From NCBI GenBank assembly GCA_947502355.1, contig CANMZP010000021.1, positions 1 to 64,000 of the forward strand: a stretch of 64,000 nucleotides of DNA. The letters run 5' to 3'. The notes under the pieces are model-generated. The model saw only the letters and a list, made by a program, of their open reading frames with translations. It had not been told where the DNA came from and searched no databases. The position numbers and the translations under genes are program-made. Positions within the stretch are counted from its first letter, which is position 1; each line of letters begins with the position of its first letter. Of the stretch, positions 1 to 9,404 are shown one piece after another. The stretch is from an uncultured Thalassotalea sp. GTDB lineage: Bacteria; Pseudomonadota; Gammaproteobacteria; Enterobacterales; Alteromonadaceae.

Positions 1-75
1 GGCGTCCCCTAGGGGATTCGAACCCCTGTTACCGCCGTGAAAGGGCGGTGTCCTAGGCCTCTAGACGAAGGGGAC
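1..75 (-). tRNA. tRNA-Glu (anticodon UUC)
   Basis: On the minus strand this folds as a standard cloverleaf. The acceptor strand begins GTCCCC at base 75 and pairs with GGGGAC at 9-4. The anticodon loop CTTTCAC gives UUC, and the T arm carries GGTTCGAATCC. The sequence closely matches enterobacterial tRNA-Glu as I know it. The CC of the 3' CCA is encoded at bases 1-2 and the final A lies just outside the window. It follows tRNA-Ala by about 105 nt on the same strand, so the two are probably one transcript. Confidence 0.97.
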
Positions 76-180
76 GCTGCGTTAACTATTGTTAACATCG
101 CATGGCTTTAATTATAAAGCACCTTCTCACAAACCAAGATTTGTGTCGGTTTTTGCCAAAACCTAAGAAAATCAGAAAGA

Positions 181-256
181 TGGTGGAGCCATGCGGGATC
201 GAACCGCAGACCTCTTCGCTGCCAGCGAAGCGCTCTCCCAGCTGAGCTATGGCCCC
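181..256 (-). tRNA. tRNA-Ala (anticodon GGC)
   Basis: The minus-strand cloverleaf runs from GGGGCCATAG at 256 to an encoded CCA at 183-181. The anticodon stem-loop CTTCG-CTGGCAG-CGAAG gives anticodon GGC, and the T loop is GGTTCGATCCC. It is the first gene of the small Ala-Glu tRNA unit and lies about 47 nt downstream of the predicted transcription start. Confidence 0.97.
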
Positions 257-309
257 TCTATTTGATTTCCACTTTCAGGAGTGACCTAGTCTCCGTGAAA
301 GCGAGGCGA

Positions 310-338
310 ATAATAGACATCCCCCCTTAAAGTGTCAA
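310..338 (-). promoter_or_regulatory. Sigma-70 promoter of the tRNA-Ala/tRNA-Glu unit
   Basis: On the minus strand TTGACA (338-333) is followed by exactly 17 nt and then TATTAT (315-310), a near-consensus sigma-70 promoter. The bases after the -10 (TCGCCTCGC) form a GC-rich discriminator, typical of stable-RNA promoters under stringent control. The rest of the gap, 339-635, shows only AT-rich sequence that presumably holds the promoter of the next plus-strand gene; I see no convincing gene in it. Confidence 0.85.
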
Positions 339-635
339 CACCTTTTTTAAAGAAAATTGGAAAAAAAGACATTTTCAAGTTCGTTCGCTCAAATATCAAA
401 CGTAACGGTTATTTTATAGCTAGTTATTTTGAAATTGACTACAAATCGGTTACTTTCAGGTACATAATGAGGTTGGTAATGATTATGGCTGTAGCCAATA
501 AATTCCCCCAAAATCAGCAAACATAAAATATTTATGGTGTTGAGTTTCTATTTAGAAGTACAATTAAATGATTAATGGCGATTTAACCGGAATAATTCGG
601 CTTGCAATTGCCTGTATTAAACTAAAAATAATTTT

Positions 636-1529
636 ATGCAGTTAAAAAATCACAATATCGTTGCTATCGGTGGTGGCCATGGGCTTGGCAGAGTAATGTC
701 TTCCCTATCCTTCTTAGAAGGAAACCTTACTGGTATTGTAGCAACAACCGACAACGGCGGCTCAACAGGTAAGCTGCGCAGACGCACCAGCTCGATTGCT
801 TGGGGCGATTTACGCAACTGTTTAACGCAACTGGTCGATGAAGAATCGATTGGCAGTAAACTCTTTAATTTCCGGTTTGATGGCAAAGATGAGCTTAAAG
901 GTCATAACATTGGTAATTTAATTTTCTATGCGCTCAATGAAATCCAATCCAGACCAACTGAGTCTTTAAATTTAATTCGACATATATTAAGAGTTAAATC
1001 AACACTTCTGCCTATGTCGGAAGTACCAACCGATTTAATGGCCTTTTATGATGAAGGACGCATTCGCGTTGGCGAAGTCTCTGTCGACGATATGCCAGCC
1101 ATGCCGCAAAGCATGATGTTAGCACCTTTGGTTAAAAGTACACCCGAAGCAATAAAAGCGATTAAAGAAGCTAGCTTGGTTATTTTGGGCCCAGGGAGTT
1201 TTTTAACAAGCGTGGTCCCTTCCCTGCTTGTTCGCGATATTTGTAAGGCCATTATCGAAAGTAATGCTCATTGTGTCTTTATTGATAACCTAGTGGCTGA
1301 AAACAGCCCTGCGGGGCATTTAAACATAGATGAGAAGCTAAACTGGTTAAGCAAAAATATTGGTTGCCAACCGATTGACACGGTTATAACGGGCGATGAG
1401 CAGGCGAAAAGTGATTTGGTTCATATAATGCAGCAAAACCTAAGCAGCGACGGTTTTGAACATTATCATGATAGAGACAAACTGGTTAATGCGCTTGAGC
1501 TATGTTTAGCGGAGCACGTAGCAAGTTAA
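636..1529 (+). CDS. yvcK: YvcK/YbhK-type UDP-sugar-binding protein (CofD-like family)
   Basis: The 297-residue protein belongs to the YvcK/CofD-like family (old name UPF0052). Bacillus YvcK binds UDP-GlcNAc and is needed on gluconeogenic carbon sources; E. coli YbhK is the close relative of similar length. Visible family blocks are IGGGHGLGRV from residue 11, TTDNGGSTGKLRR from 37, WGDLRNCL, GHNIGNLI and LGPGSFLTSV. No signal peptide or membrane segment is present, so it should be cytosolic. It is a single gene closed by a strong terminator. The ATG at 636 gives the usual N-terminus, but no strong ribosome-binding site precedes it. Confidence 0.9.
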   Translation: MQLKNHNIVAIGGGHGLGRVMSSLSFLEGNLTGIVATTDNGGSTGKLRRRTSSIAWGDLRNCLTQLVDEESIGSKLFNFRFDGKDELKGHNIGNLIFYALNEIQSRPTESLNLIRHILRVKSTLLPMSEVPTDLMAFYDEGRIRVGEVSVDDMPAMPQSMMLAPLVKSTPEAIKAIKEASLVILGPGSFLTSVVPSLLVRDICKAIIESNAHCVFIDNLVAENSPAGHLNIDEKLNWLSKNIGCQPIDTVITGDEQAKSDLVHIMQQNLSSDGFEHYHDRDKLVNALELCLAEHVAS

Positions 1530-1566
1530 ACGAGGCCAATATCCTTATATAAAGCAGAAACGAAAT

Positions 1567-1603
1567 GGGGAAGCACATTATTGTGCTTCCCCTTCTTGAT
1601 TTT
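1567..1603 (+). terminator. Rho-independent terminator after the yvcK-type gene
   Basis: A perfect 10-bp stem GGGGAAGCAC / GTGCTTCCCC (1567-1576 and 1583-1592) with a 6-nt loop is followed by a T-rich run. The convergent dcd gene ends at 1715; the stem could slow transcription from that side too, but the T-run is on the plus side. Confidence 0.85.
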
Positions 1604-1714
1604 ACACGGTTCTAATTTGTGCGCGACAACATATATTCGGCCACAAAGGTATAAAAAAAGGCACTTGAAAAAACAGGCACCTTTATATTTGAAGTATTTG
1701 TTACGTGCTAAAGT

Positions 1715-2302
1715 TTAGCTATCGTCTTCACTAATGCGACTGGCTACAGCACCAGTTTGCCCTTTGTATTTGGCATCTGCACGTTTATTGTATGGGCGTG
1801 CGGCGGCTTGAGACATGGTTTCAAAATTTAGTGCCGCTATTTTCATCTTAGGGCGTAAAGCCAAAGGCAATTTACCCGAATTATAAAACTCGAGCACAAT
1901 TTGCCCTGACCAACCCGGATCGATTCGGTGCGCGGTAACATGTACCATTAAACCTAAACGGGCTAATGATGAACGACCATCTAACCAACCTACAATATCA
2001 GCAGGTAAAGTAACCGACTCATGCGTTACCCCTAAGGCTAATTCACCAGGGTGTAAAAAGAATGCTTCGCCGTCTTCAATACAAATTTCGTCACTCATTA
2101 CCGTGTTCATGGCCGCCTGAACGTCATCTTTAGGGCCACTTAAGTCGATAAAAGGCGCGTTATGATCCTGAAAAACCCGAAACTTGTTGCCTAAACAAAT
2201 ATCGACACTCACCCCTGAAATCATGGACTCATCAGGGCAAGGCTCTATGACGATTGTTTTTTTATCAAGTAAGGCTTGAATATCTTTATCACATAATCTC
2301 AT
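1715..2302 (-). CDS. dcd: dCTP deaminase
   Basis: This 195-residue protein deaminates dCTP to dUTP, feeding dTMP synthesis in the cytosol. The trimeric dUTPase/Dcd fold shows in [14 protein letters not shown] (105-118) and in the catalytic glutamate block QIVLEF with Glu138, the same position as in E. coli Dcd. Length matches the family (about 193). It begins 2 nt after apbC ends, so the two are almost certainly co-transcribed, an arrangement also known in other gammaproteobacteria. Confidence 0.96.
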   Translation of the reverse strand: MRLCDKDIQALLDKKTIVIEPCPDESMISGVSVDICLGNKFRVFQDHNAPFIDLSGPKDDVQAAMNTVMSDEICIEDGEAFFLHPGELALGVTHESVTLPADIVGWLDGRSSLARLGLMVHVTAHRIDPGWSGQIVLEFYNSGKLPLALRPKMKIAALNFETMSQAAARPYNKRADAKYKGQTGAVASRISEDDS

Positions 2303-2304
2303 CT

Positions 2305-3402
2305 TTATTCTTCTTTTACTGTTATTTGCGGCGTATAAGGACTATTGGCATCCAGTTGATAATATAACGTCGAGGCCATATTGCGAGCTATCTTACGATA
2401 TAACATAGCCAATTCACCAGAGGAATTTACATTAACACAACTATTTCCGTTATCACCATCTTCTCGTATGGTTATGTTTAGAGGCAACTGACCCAATAAT
2501 TCGACTTTAAATTGGTTGCTAATATGCTCTGCTCCCCCTTGGCCAAACAAGTGTGAATGATGCCCACAATTTTCACATTGATGAAAACTCATATTTTCAA
2601 CAACGCCCAACACCGGCACTTGTACTTTATCAAACATATTTATGCCTTTAACGGCATCCGCTAGGGCAATATCTTGTGGTGTGGTAACAACCGTTGCGGC
2701 CGCTACTGGTACCTTTTGTGCCAGCGTTAATTGAATGTCACCGGTACCTGGCGGCATATCAATAATTAAATAATCTAAATCTGGCCAGGCGGTTTCATTT
2801 AACATTTGTGAAAACGCCGAGCTAGCCATAGGGCCTCGCCAAACAGTCGCTTCACTGTCACTAACTAAAAAGCCAATCGACATGGCCGTTAAACCATTTG
2901 ATTGCAGAGGCTGCATTAATTTGCCATCGGCAGATGTTGGTCTTTGGTTGTGTAAATTCAGCATAGTCGGAATAGACGGGCCATAAATATCTGCATCTAA
3001 AATGCCGACTCTGGCACCTTCAGCAATTAGCGCATACGCTAGGTTTACCGCGGTGGTCGATTTACCTACGCCACCTTTACCCGAGGCAATGGCAATGATG
3101 TTTTTAATGCCTTTAATACTATGAGTTCGCACTGGTTTAATATTTAAACCAATGGACATTTCCAAATCAATATCAAACTCGACGCTTAGCGCTTGACCGA
3201 TTTGTTCCAGCTCTCCCTGACAGGGAAATGGTGTTTCAAATTCTAGCCAATACACACCGTTTTTATTTGCCATCGAAAATTCATTAACTGAATTTAAAAC
3301 GCCTTGAGGAAATACCTTAGAGCGGTAATCACTAAGGTATTGTTTAATCTTGGGCGTTAAATCTTTTACATTTTTGTTATTACTAAACACTTTTTTAAAC
3401 AT
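2305..3402 (-). CDS. apbC: Iron-sulfur cluster carrier ATPase ApbC/Mrp
   Basis: This is a 365-residue Mrp/NBP35-family P-loop ATPase that carries and delivers Fe-S clusters in the cytosol. An N-terminal MIP18-like domain (about 10-90) precedes the deviant Walker [10 protein letters not shown] (108-116). [10 protein letters not shown] (136-145) and DMPPGTGD (215-222) are the Walker B-side motifs. The cluster-binding CENC pair is at 276-279. It is transcribed away from metG with a 124-bp shared intergenic region, and dcd follows after 2 nt. The apbC/metG divergent pairing is common in Enterobacterales and relatives. Confidence 0.95.
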   Translation of the reverse strand: MFKKVFSNNKNVKDLTPKIKQYLSDYRSKVFPQGVLNSVNEFSMANKNGVYWLEFETPFPCQGELEQIGQALSVEFDIDLEMSIGLNIKPVRTHSIKGIKNIIAIASGKGGVGKSTTAVNLAYALIAEGARVGILDADIYGPSIPTMLNLHNQRPTSADGKLMQPLQSNGLTAMSIGFLVSDSEATVWRGPMASSAFSQMLNETAWPDLDYLIIDMPPGTGDIQLTLAQKVPVAAATVVTTPQDIALADAVKGINMFDKVQVPVLGVVENMSFHQCENCGHHSHLFGQGGAEHISNQFKVELLGQLPLNITIREDGDNGNSCVNVNSSGELAMLYRKIARNMASTLYYQLDANSPYTPQITVKEE

Positions 3403-3526
3403 ATCCGCTTTTTTCTTAAGGTTTCGAGGCGATAGTTAAGAATTTTAATGAAAATTGACCTCAAATTTTGTACTATCTGTGCCATTATTTCCATAGATAT
3501 CTATTTTATTTAGGCAAATTTCGTCA

Positions 3527-5563
3527 ATGACTAGCAATAATCGCAAAATCCTGGTGACCAGTGCGTTACCTTATGCCAATGGTCCTATCCATTTAGGTCA
3601 CTTATTAGAATACATTCAAACCGATATTTGGGTGCGTTTTCAAAAAATGCGTGGCCATGAAGCCTACTACGTATGTGCCGATGATGCACATGGTACGCCT
3701 ATTATGCTTAAAGCACAGCAGTTGGGTATTACGCCAGAAGAAATGATCAACCAAGTTCGTGAAGAACACATGGCTGATTTTGCTGATTTTAACATTGAGT
3801 TTGATAACTATCACTCAACTCACAGTGATGAAAACCGTGCTTTTGCTGAGCAAATTTATACGCGTCTTGATGAAAATGGTCACATTAAACGTCGTACTAT
3901 CTCGCAGTTATTCGATCCAGAAAAGGCAATGTTCTTACCGGATCGTTTCGTAAAAGGCACGTGTCCTAAATGTGGTAGCGAAGACCAAAACGGCGATAAC
4001 TGTGACAGCTGTGGTGCAACTTATTCACCTACTGATTTAGTCAATCCTGTATCGGTTGTTTCAGGTGCTACGCCAGTTCTTAAAGACTCTGAACACTTTT
4101 TCTTTGATTTGCCAGCTTTTGGCGATATGTTGCAAGACTGGACTCGCAGTGGCGCTTTGCAAGAAGAAATGGCCAACAAACTTAACGAATGGTTTGAGTC
4201 AGGTTTACAACAGTGGGATATCTCTCGTGATGCGCCTTACTTTGGTTTTGAAATTCCAAATGCGCCAGGTAAATTCTTCTACGTATGGTTAGATGCCCCA
4301 ATTGGTTACATGGGTAGCTTTAAAAACCTGTGTGACAAAAAAGGCATTAACTTTGATGAGTTTTGGAAAGAAGATTCACAAGCTGAGCTTTACCACTTTA
4401 TTGGTAAAGACATCATCTACTTCCATTCGTTATTTTGGCCTGCAATGTTAAAAGGCGCGAATTACCGCCAGCCTACTAACGTTTTTGCTCATGGTTTTGT
4501 TACGGTAAACGGCACTAAAATGAGTAAGTCAAAAGGTACCTTTATTAAAGGTCGTACTTACCTTGACCACTTAAACCCAGAATTCTTACGTTATTATTTT
4601 GCGGCTAAACTTACCAGCCGTATTGATGATTTAGATTTAAACCTTGAAGACTTTGCTCAGCGTGTTAACTCTGACTTAGTCGGTAAAGTAGTAAACATTG
4701 CCTCTCGTTGTGCAAGCTTTATCTCGAAGAAATTCGATGGCATGCTATCAACCAACATCGATGACCAAGCACTTGCCGATGAAGTAATGAATGCAGGTGA
4801 TTCGATTGCCGCTCATTATGAAAACCGTGAGTTTGGCCGAGCGATGCGTGAAATTATGGCACTGGCGGACAAAGTAAATGAATACATTGCCGTTAAAGAA
4901 CCATGGCAATTAATCAAAGATGCTGACAAGCAACAAGAAGTACAAGACATTTGTTCTTTAGGCATTAACTTGTTCCGTATCTTAATGATTTACTTGAAAC
5001 CTGTTTTACCAGAGCTGTCAGCTAAAACCGCTGGTTTCTTAAATGACGAGTTAAACTGGGAAGGTCATAAAGCCCTATTAACAAACCATAAAATCAACAA
5101 GTTTAAGGCCCTATTACAACGTGTCGATATGGACAAGGTAAACGCAATGGTAGACGATTCAAAAGATAACTTAGTTGCGGCACAAGCGCCTGCTGCTGAG
5201 CCAGTATCACCACACTTGGCCGATGATCCTATTAGCCCAGAAATCAGCTTTGACGATTTTGCTAAAGTCGATTTACGTGTGGCTAAAATCATCAAAGCTG
5301 AGCACGTAGAAAAAGCCAACAAATTACTGCAAATCCAGGTAGATTTGGGCGGCGAACAACGTCAAATTTTTGCCGGTATTAAATCGGCTTACCAACCTGA
5401 AGATTTGGTTGGTAAATTAACGGTTGTTGTTGCTAACTTAGCACCTCGTAAAATGCGCTTTGGTATGTCTGAAGGCATGATCATTGCGGCAGGCCCTGGT
5501 GGTAAAGATATTTTTATCCTTAGCCCTGATAACGGTGCCGAGCCTGGCATGCGCGTAATGTAA
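3527..5563 (+). CDS. metG: Methionyl-tRNA synthetase
   Basis: The 678-residue class I aminoacyl-tRNA synthetase charges tRNA-Met. The HIGH-type motif is [11 protein letters not shown] (15-25) and KMSKS is at 331-335. Four zinc cysteines, C146, C149, C159 and C162, form the knuckle of the MetG1 type. The C-terminal 100 residues (about 575-678) are the EMAP/Arc1p-like tRNA-binding dimerisation domain, as in E. coli MetG (677 aa). It is a single gene with its own terminator. Confidence 0.98.
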   Translation: MTSNNRKILVTSALPYANGPIHLGHLLEYIQTDIWVRFQKMRGHEAYYVCADDAHGTPIMLKAQQLGITPEEMINQVREEHMADFADFNIEFDNYHSTHSDENRAFAEQIYTRLDENGHIKRRTISQLFDPEKAMFLPDRFVKGTCPKCGSEDQNGDNCDSCGATYSPTDLVNPVSVVSGATPVLKDSEHFFFDLPAFGDMLQDWTRSGALQEEMANKLNEWFESGLQQWDISRDAPYFGFEIPNAPGKFFYVWLDAPIGYMGSFKNLCDKKGINFDEFWKEDSQAELYHFIGKDIIYFHSLFWPAMLKGANYRQPTNVFAHGFVTVNGTKMSKSKGTFIKGRTYLDHLNPEFLRYYFAAKLTSRIDDLDLNLEDFAQRVNSDLVGKVVNIASRCASFISKKFDGMLSTNIDDQALADEVMNAGDSIAAHYENREFGRAMREIMALADKVNEYIAVKEPWQLIKDADKQQEVQDICSLGINLFRILMIYLKPVLPELSAKTAGFLNDELNWEGHKALLTNHKINKFKALLQRVDMDKVNAMVDDSKDNLVAAQAPAAEPVSPHLADDPISPEISFDDFAKVDLRVAKIIKAEHVEKANKLLQIQVDLGGEQRQIFAGIKSAYQPEDLVGKLTVVVANLAPRKMRFGMSEGMIIAAGPGGKDIFILSPDNGAEPGMRVM

Positions 5564-5590
5564 TTACGACTTGTCAATAAAGAAACATTT

Positions 5591-5624
5591 AAAGGCCAGA
5601 AGCAAAGCGCTTCTGGCCTTTTTA
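5591..5624 (+). terminator. Rho-independent terminator of metG
   Basis: A 13-bp stem AAAGGCCAGAAGC / GCTTCTGGCCTTT (5591-5603, 5609-5621) with a 5-nt loop and trailing Ts lies 28 nt after the metG stop. Confidence 0.92.
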
Positions 5625-5752
5625 TTGCCCTGTTTGACTTAACACAAGATCCAATGCTCCAAAAAATCTGACACTATAAGCAGCACCATTAATGCCCAAA
5701 TAGCACCAAGTTAATGGGGTGAGTATAAATAAGAAGAATAAAGGGTAATACA

Positions 5753-7264
5753 ATGGCTGAACTTAACAAAAAACTTTTCTATGTGGCCACGTGTATTTTT
5801 GCCTTACTTATAAACGGCTATTTAGTCTTTGAATACGTTGATGATCAACAAGAAGAGCTTGTCGACCAACTTGCTAATTATAAGCAAGGTGCACATCATA
5901 TTGCTCACCAACTCAACAATGTGATTTCAGCACAGCATTTACGACGCGAACAACTTTCCAGTTTTCTAGCCAGTCAACTGCAAATATATTGGCAAAAAAA
6001 ACCTGACTTGCAAACGCTTAAAGAGCACTTTAAGCAATTGAATAAGAGACTCCTTAAGCAACATAACATTTCAATTATTTATACGAATATCAATGGTCAT
6101 TTGCTTTTACACGAGAATATTTCTAAATACCAAAGCCCCTTTGCTCTATCTGAAGAAGAATTACACAGCTGGGCAAAAGATGCCGCAACAGATTATGACT
6201 GGCAAGTTCAAATCGATACCAATAACAATAAAAGCTACTACTTCAATTTGTTTAAGCTGGCTGCAGAGGATTCGGTAACCGTTGTTTTACGCTTCGAAGA
6301 ACCTTTAAAAAGCAGTCATTTTTATGACCCAAACCAGAAAATCATCTTACTGCAAGACGATAATAAAGGCGTATTAGCTCACGATGGCCATCTAGAAAAT
6401 ATCAGTATTTCCCTAGACAACCTCGCCAACTCCATTACATTACTGAATGCGCCAACAAATAAACAACAGACCAACTCAATGAATACGGTTGAAATCAGCC
6501 ATTATCAAGAAAATGAGATTAGCTATTTACAGCTATCTATTGCGCCAGAGCAAAAGTTTATATTAAATCAATTTGTTATAGAGGCACTCAATGCCAAACT
6601 ATTGATATTTACTGATGCGGCAGAATTGATTGAAGAGGTCGCCGAAGAAAAATACGAGTTATTCGCCAAATTCTTTTTTAATAACTTAGCCTTCGCAGTT
6701 ATATTGCTTTTATTGCACTATCACTTGAAAATAAAGTACGTTGCCAACCACGATACGTTAACAGGCTTGTTAAACCGAGTGCATTATACCTCGCACATTA
6801 ATGAATACGTTAAATTGCAATCACGAAGCAAAATTAGCGACATTGGGGTCATAGCCATAGATATTGACCACTTTAAGCACGTAAATGACACCTTTGGTCA
6901 TAGCAAGGGAGATAAAGTGCTTAAATTAACCGCCGAAATATTAAAGCAAACAGCCAGAACCAGTGACTTTATTTATCGATTTGGAGGTGAAGAATTTTTG
7001 ATCGTTTGCATAAACGAAAACTTAGAAGGGGTAGCCATTTTGGCAGAGCGACTGCGCCAGAAAATTGAACAAAGCCAAAAAATAAGGGATGAAATAAACG
7101 ACAAACTAACCATTTCGGTTGGCGTGACCGTTCGAGCAAAGGATGAACGTATTGATGAAACGGTAGGACGTGCTGATGCCCTACTCTACATGGCCAAGAA
7201 AACCGGACGCAATAAAGTGGTTTCAAGGCAAATACACAACCATAAAGCCACGTTTACAAAGTAA
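5753..7264 (+). CDS. Membrane-anchored diguanylate cyclase (GGDEF)
   Basis: This 503-residue sensor cyclase is predicted to make cyclic di-GMP from two GTP. It has an N-terminal membrane segment (about 8-26), a periplasmic region of roughly 280 residues with no family I recognise, a second membrane segment (about 305-327), then a GGDEF domain (about 338-495). The active-site motif is GGEEF (411-415). An RTSD inhibitory I-site (402-405) sits five residues before it, so product inhibition is expected. DTLTGLLNR marks the domain start. There is no EAL domain. It stands alone, so the signal it reads is unknown. The short spacer after it carries a hairpin-forming repeat. Confidence 0.93.
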   Translation: MAELNKKLFYVATCIFALLINGYLVFEYVDDQQEELVDQLANYKQGAHHIAHQLNNVISAQHLRREQLSSFLASQLQIYWQKKPDLQTLKEHFKQLNKRLLKQHNISIIYTNINGHLLLHENISKYQSPFALSEEELHSWAKDAATDYDWQVQIDTNNNKSYYFNLFKLAAEDSVTVVLRFEEPLKSSHFYDPNQKIILLQDDNKGVLAHDGHLENISISLDNLANSITLLNAPTNKQQTNSMNTVEISHYQENEISYLQLSIAPEQKFILNQFVIEALNAKLLIFTDAAELIEEVAEEKYELFAKFFFNNLAFAVILLLLHYHLKIKYVANHDTLTGLLNRVHYTSHINEYVKLQSRSKISDIGVIAIDIDHFKHVNDTFGHSKGDKVLKLTAEILKQTARTSDFIYRFGGEEFLIVCINENLEGVAILAERLRQKIEQSQKIRDEINDKLTISVGVTVRAKDERIDETVGRADALLYMAKKTGRNKVVSRQIHNHKATFTK

Positions 7265-7281
7265 CAGCAAGTATTCTTATA

Positions 7282-7335
7282 TAGACATCCACCTTAAACA
7301 TTCAGATTTATTGTGCTTATTTGAGTGGGTGTCTA
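7282..7335 (+). repeat. Hairpin-forming copy of the GACAYCCAC / GTGGGTGTC repeat
   Basis: TAGACATCCACC (7282-7293) and AGTGGGTGTCTA (7324-7335) are near-perfect inverted copies (10 of 12 pairs allowing G-U) around a 30-nt loop. The same core occurs many times at 58.4-58.7 kb. Here it sits between two convergent genes, where it could act as a weak terminator or a REP-like element. Confidence 0.6.
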
Positions 7336-7344
7336 GTTAATAGA

Positions 7345-8100
7345 TTATTTGAATTCCTGTAATATTTCTTCAGCAACTTTCTGTAGGAAAATGGCATCAC
7401 CTCGGTATAGATAATTTAAGAAAACCTTTTCACCATTCTTTTCAATCGTGAGTACGTTTGGTAAGCCCAAAGGCGACTGCCCTGTTAATGCGCCATAAAA
7501 CACACAGGCAGATAAGTAGGAACCAAGTGGTGATGGATGGGTTTTATCACCATCGTGTAATGCCAATTCAGGCCTTAACGATTTAGCACGTTCCCAAGCC
7601 GGGCCGACGGGTACAATGGTCGCATCGATACTTTGAGCGAGTTTGCTATATTCTTGAGTAATGGTTTGTTGCATGTAAGGGTCAAACACTCTAGCCCAGG
7701 TCAGGTATAAAAAGGTTTTTGCACCGACTTTTTTGTTTAACTCATCAAACTTTTTACCTAAAGCATGCAAACTGGCAGGCGCATTAATACTACGCATGCT
7801 GTGATCTTGCAAAATAACCGCATCAAAATTGCCGTTTTCAATAAGGCTTTTCGTCTTTAAGTTTTTTTCGCCTTGCCAATGCTCATTTAAATTAGCCCCT
7901 CCAGCGGTGGATTGCAGTGCCGATAGCTCAATGCCTTTACTTTTTGCCATGGCTTCAACCTGCAATGGTAAATTCCAAAAATAGGTATAACTGTTGCCAA
8001 CAAACAGGACTTTTTCAGGTGCTTTTTCGGTTTGCGCATAAGCGACACCAATTGATGAGAGAAAGAGTGAAATAAATACAAGAAGTCGAGCGTTAAACAT
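7345..8100 (-). CDS. Secreted SGNH/GDSL-family hydrolase-like protein
   Basis: From the ATG at 8100 the protein is 251 residues. I prefer this start over an upstream one (8175) because AAGG lies 6 nt before it and it begins directly with a signal peptide (MFNARLLVF..., cut near AYA-QTE, residue 22). The SGNH pattern is visible: VLFVGNSYTY with Ser37, ALQSTAGGAN with a glycine block, and D185-K-T-H188 as the DxxH dyad followed by PLGSY. This family includes esterases and carbohydrate acyl hydrolases; the substrate cannot be read from sequence. It is probably periplasmic and appears monocistronic. Confidence 0.75.
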   Translation of the reverse strand: MFNARLLVFISLFLSSIGVAYAQTEKAPEKVLFVGNSYTYFWNLPLQVEAMAKSKGIELSALQSTAGGANLNEHWQGEKNLKTKSLIENGNFDAVILQDHSMRSINAPASLHALGKKFDELNKKVGAKTFLYLTWARVFDPYMQQTITQEYSKLAQSIDATIVPVGPAWERAKSLRPELALHDGDKTHPSPLGSYLSACVFYGALTGQSPLGLPNVLTIEKNGEKVFLNYLYRGDAIFLQKVAEEILQEFK

Positions 8101-8247
8101 AAACTGCCTTTTAAAAATTATCATGATTAGTAAGGAGTTAGAACAGTAACGGTTATTGATAAACGTGGCAACCATCTGTACGCGAACTAAATTGATAACT
8201 TAAGCCGTTTTAGGCTAGATCAAATAATGACTTACCGAGGGGAGTAA

Positions 8248-8274
8248 AGCAGGGTATGGTAGCAATACCCTGCT
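8248..8274 (-). terminator. Likely terminator of hcp-hcr
   Basis: A perfect 10-bp stem AGCAGGGTAT / ATACCCTGCT with a 7-nt loop lies 58 nt downstream of the hcr stop. The T-run on the minus side is short (TTTA), so the call is moderate. Confidence 0.55.
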
Positions 8275-8331
8275 GAAGAAGTGTGCTAATTATGACTCAG
8301 TTTTTTACTTAGCCTTTTAAAATTCAGCCGA

Positions 8332-9336
8332 TTATATCTCAACCACCAAATCCGACTTTGCTTTGCTGCTACAGGCGAGTACGTAACCTTGCTCAATTTC
8401 AGTAGGCGTTAATGTTGATTGACTTGTACTTTCCACTTCACCAACCACTTTACACTTACACGAACCACAAACGCCGGTGCGACAAGCACCAACAATAGGT
8501 ACGCCTGATTGTTCCATGGCCGTTAGCAAACTTTCGCTGCTGCTTACCGAACCACTTTTTGCGTATTGTGGGGCAAATAATTGGTAGTTTACGCTATCTT
8601 CACTCGCTTGTTCGCTTTCAACAGGGGTGAAGCTTTCTTGGTGAAATAATGCCATGTCAAAGCCACGCGCTTGGGCAAAAGCATGAACCGCTTCCATATA
8701 AGGCTGTGGGCCACATGTGAAAATGGTTTTACCATTAAGCTCAGGAATTAACAGAGTGAAGTTTTCACACGTTAAACGTCCTTCAATCGCGTCCATATCT
8801 GCACACTGCTCTAAAATATAGTGCAGGTTGAAATTATCATGCTGCTCAGCTAACTCGTTAAGTAGCGGTGCCATAATAATATCTTGTGGACTTTTCGCAC
8901 TGTATACAAAGTCAATGTTTACTTGCTGCTTGCTTGATAATAACCAGCGAGCCATTGACAAGCATGGGGTAATACCACTACCAGCACTCATAAACAAAAT
9001 ATCGGGGGTTGTCTGACATTTCAAAAGGGTAAATTCCCCCTCAGCTGGCATTGCTGGCAATGCCATACCCGGTTGTAAATGATCCAATAAATGATTAGAC
9101 ACTTTACCACCTTCAACTCGCTTGATGGTAACCGAAACACTTTGTGGAAAGCTTGGATCGGAAGACATCGAATATGCACGGTACTCTTTAACCGTAGCCA
9201 CTTCCACTTCAAACGTTAAAAACTGTCCCGCTTGATACTCAAAGGGGAAATCTTCTAGGTGTTTAAATTCAAACGTGGCGCTATCAGCCGTCTCTTCAAT
9301 ACGGTTAATACAAAATAAAGGCGTAAATTTTGACAT
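8332..9336 (-). CDS. hcr: NADH oxidoreductase Hcr (reductase of hybrid cluster protein)
   Basis: A 334-residue flavin/iron-sulfur reductase passes electrons from NADH to Hcp. The FAD-binding motif RAYSMSS (about 53-59), the NAD-binding GSGITP (about 119) and the TCGPQPYM block show the ferredoxin-reductase core. The C-terminal plant-type [2Fe-2S] domain has CRTGVCGSCKC plus a later cysteine near residue 323. It follows hcp on the same strand with a 68-nt gap and shares its promoter. The pair repairs nitrosative damage in E. coli. Confidence 0.95.
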   Translation of the reverse strand: MSKFTPLFCINRIEETADSATFEFKHLEDFPFEYQAGQFLTFEVEVATVKEYRAYSMSSDPSFPQSVSVTIKRVEGGKVSNHLLDHLQPGMALPAMPAEGEFTLLKCQTTPDILFMSAGSGITPCLSMARWLLSSKQQVNIDFVYSAKSPQDIIMAPLLNELAEQHDNFNLHYILEQCADMDAIEGRLTCENFTLLIPELNGKTIFTCGPQPYMEAVHAFAQARGFDMALFHQESFTPVESEQASEDSVNYQLFAPQYAKSGSVSSSESLLTAMEQSGVPIVGACRTGVCGSCKCKVVGEVESTSQSTLTPTEIEQGYVLACSSKAKSDLVVEI

Positions 9337-9404
9337 AAAAAACTCAAGATAGCCGGTAGTAAACGAATTTACTACCGGTGCAGAAAGGAAATAGAAATGC
9401 TGTA

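Noticed and set aside
313-330. GACATCCCCCCTTAAA resembles the GACAYCCACTTAAA repeat
   Set aside because: It is the spacer of the tRNA promoter between consensus -35 and -10; the similarity is short and probably chance.
332-526. 64-codon plus-strand open frame before the yvcK-type gene
   Set aside because: It starts inside the tRNA promoter, has no ribosome-binding site or family resemblance, and its composition is that of AT-rich spacer.
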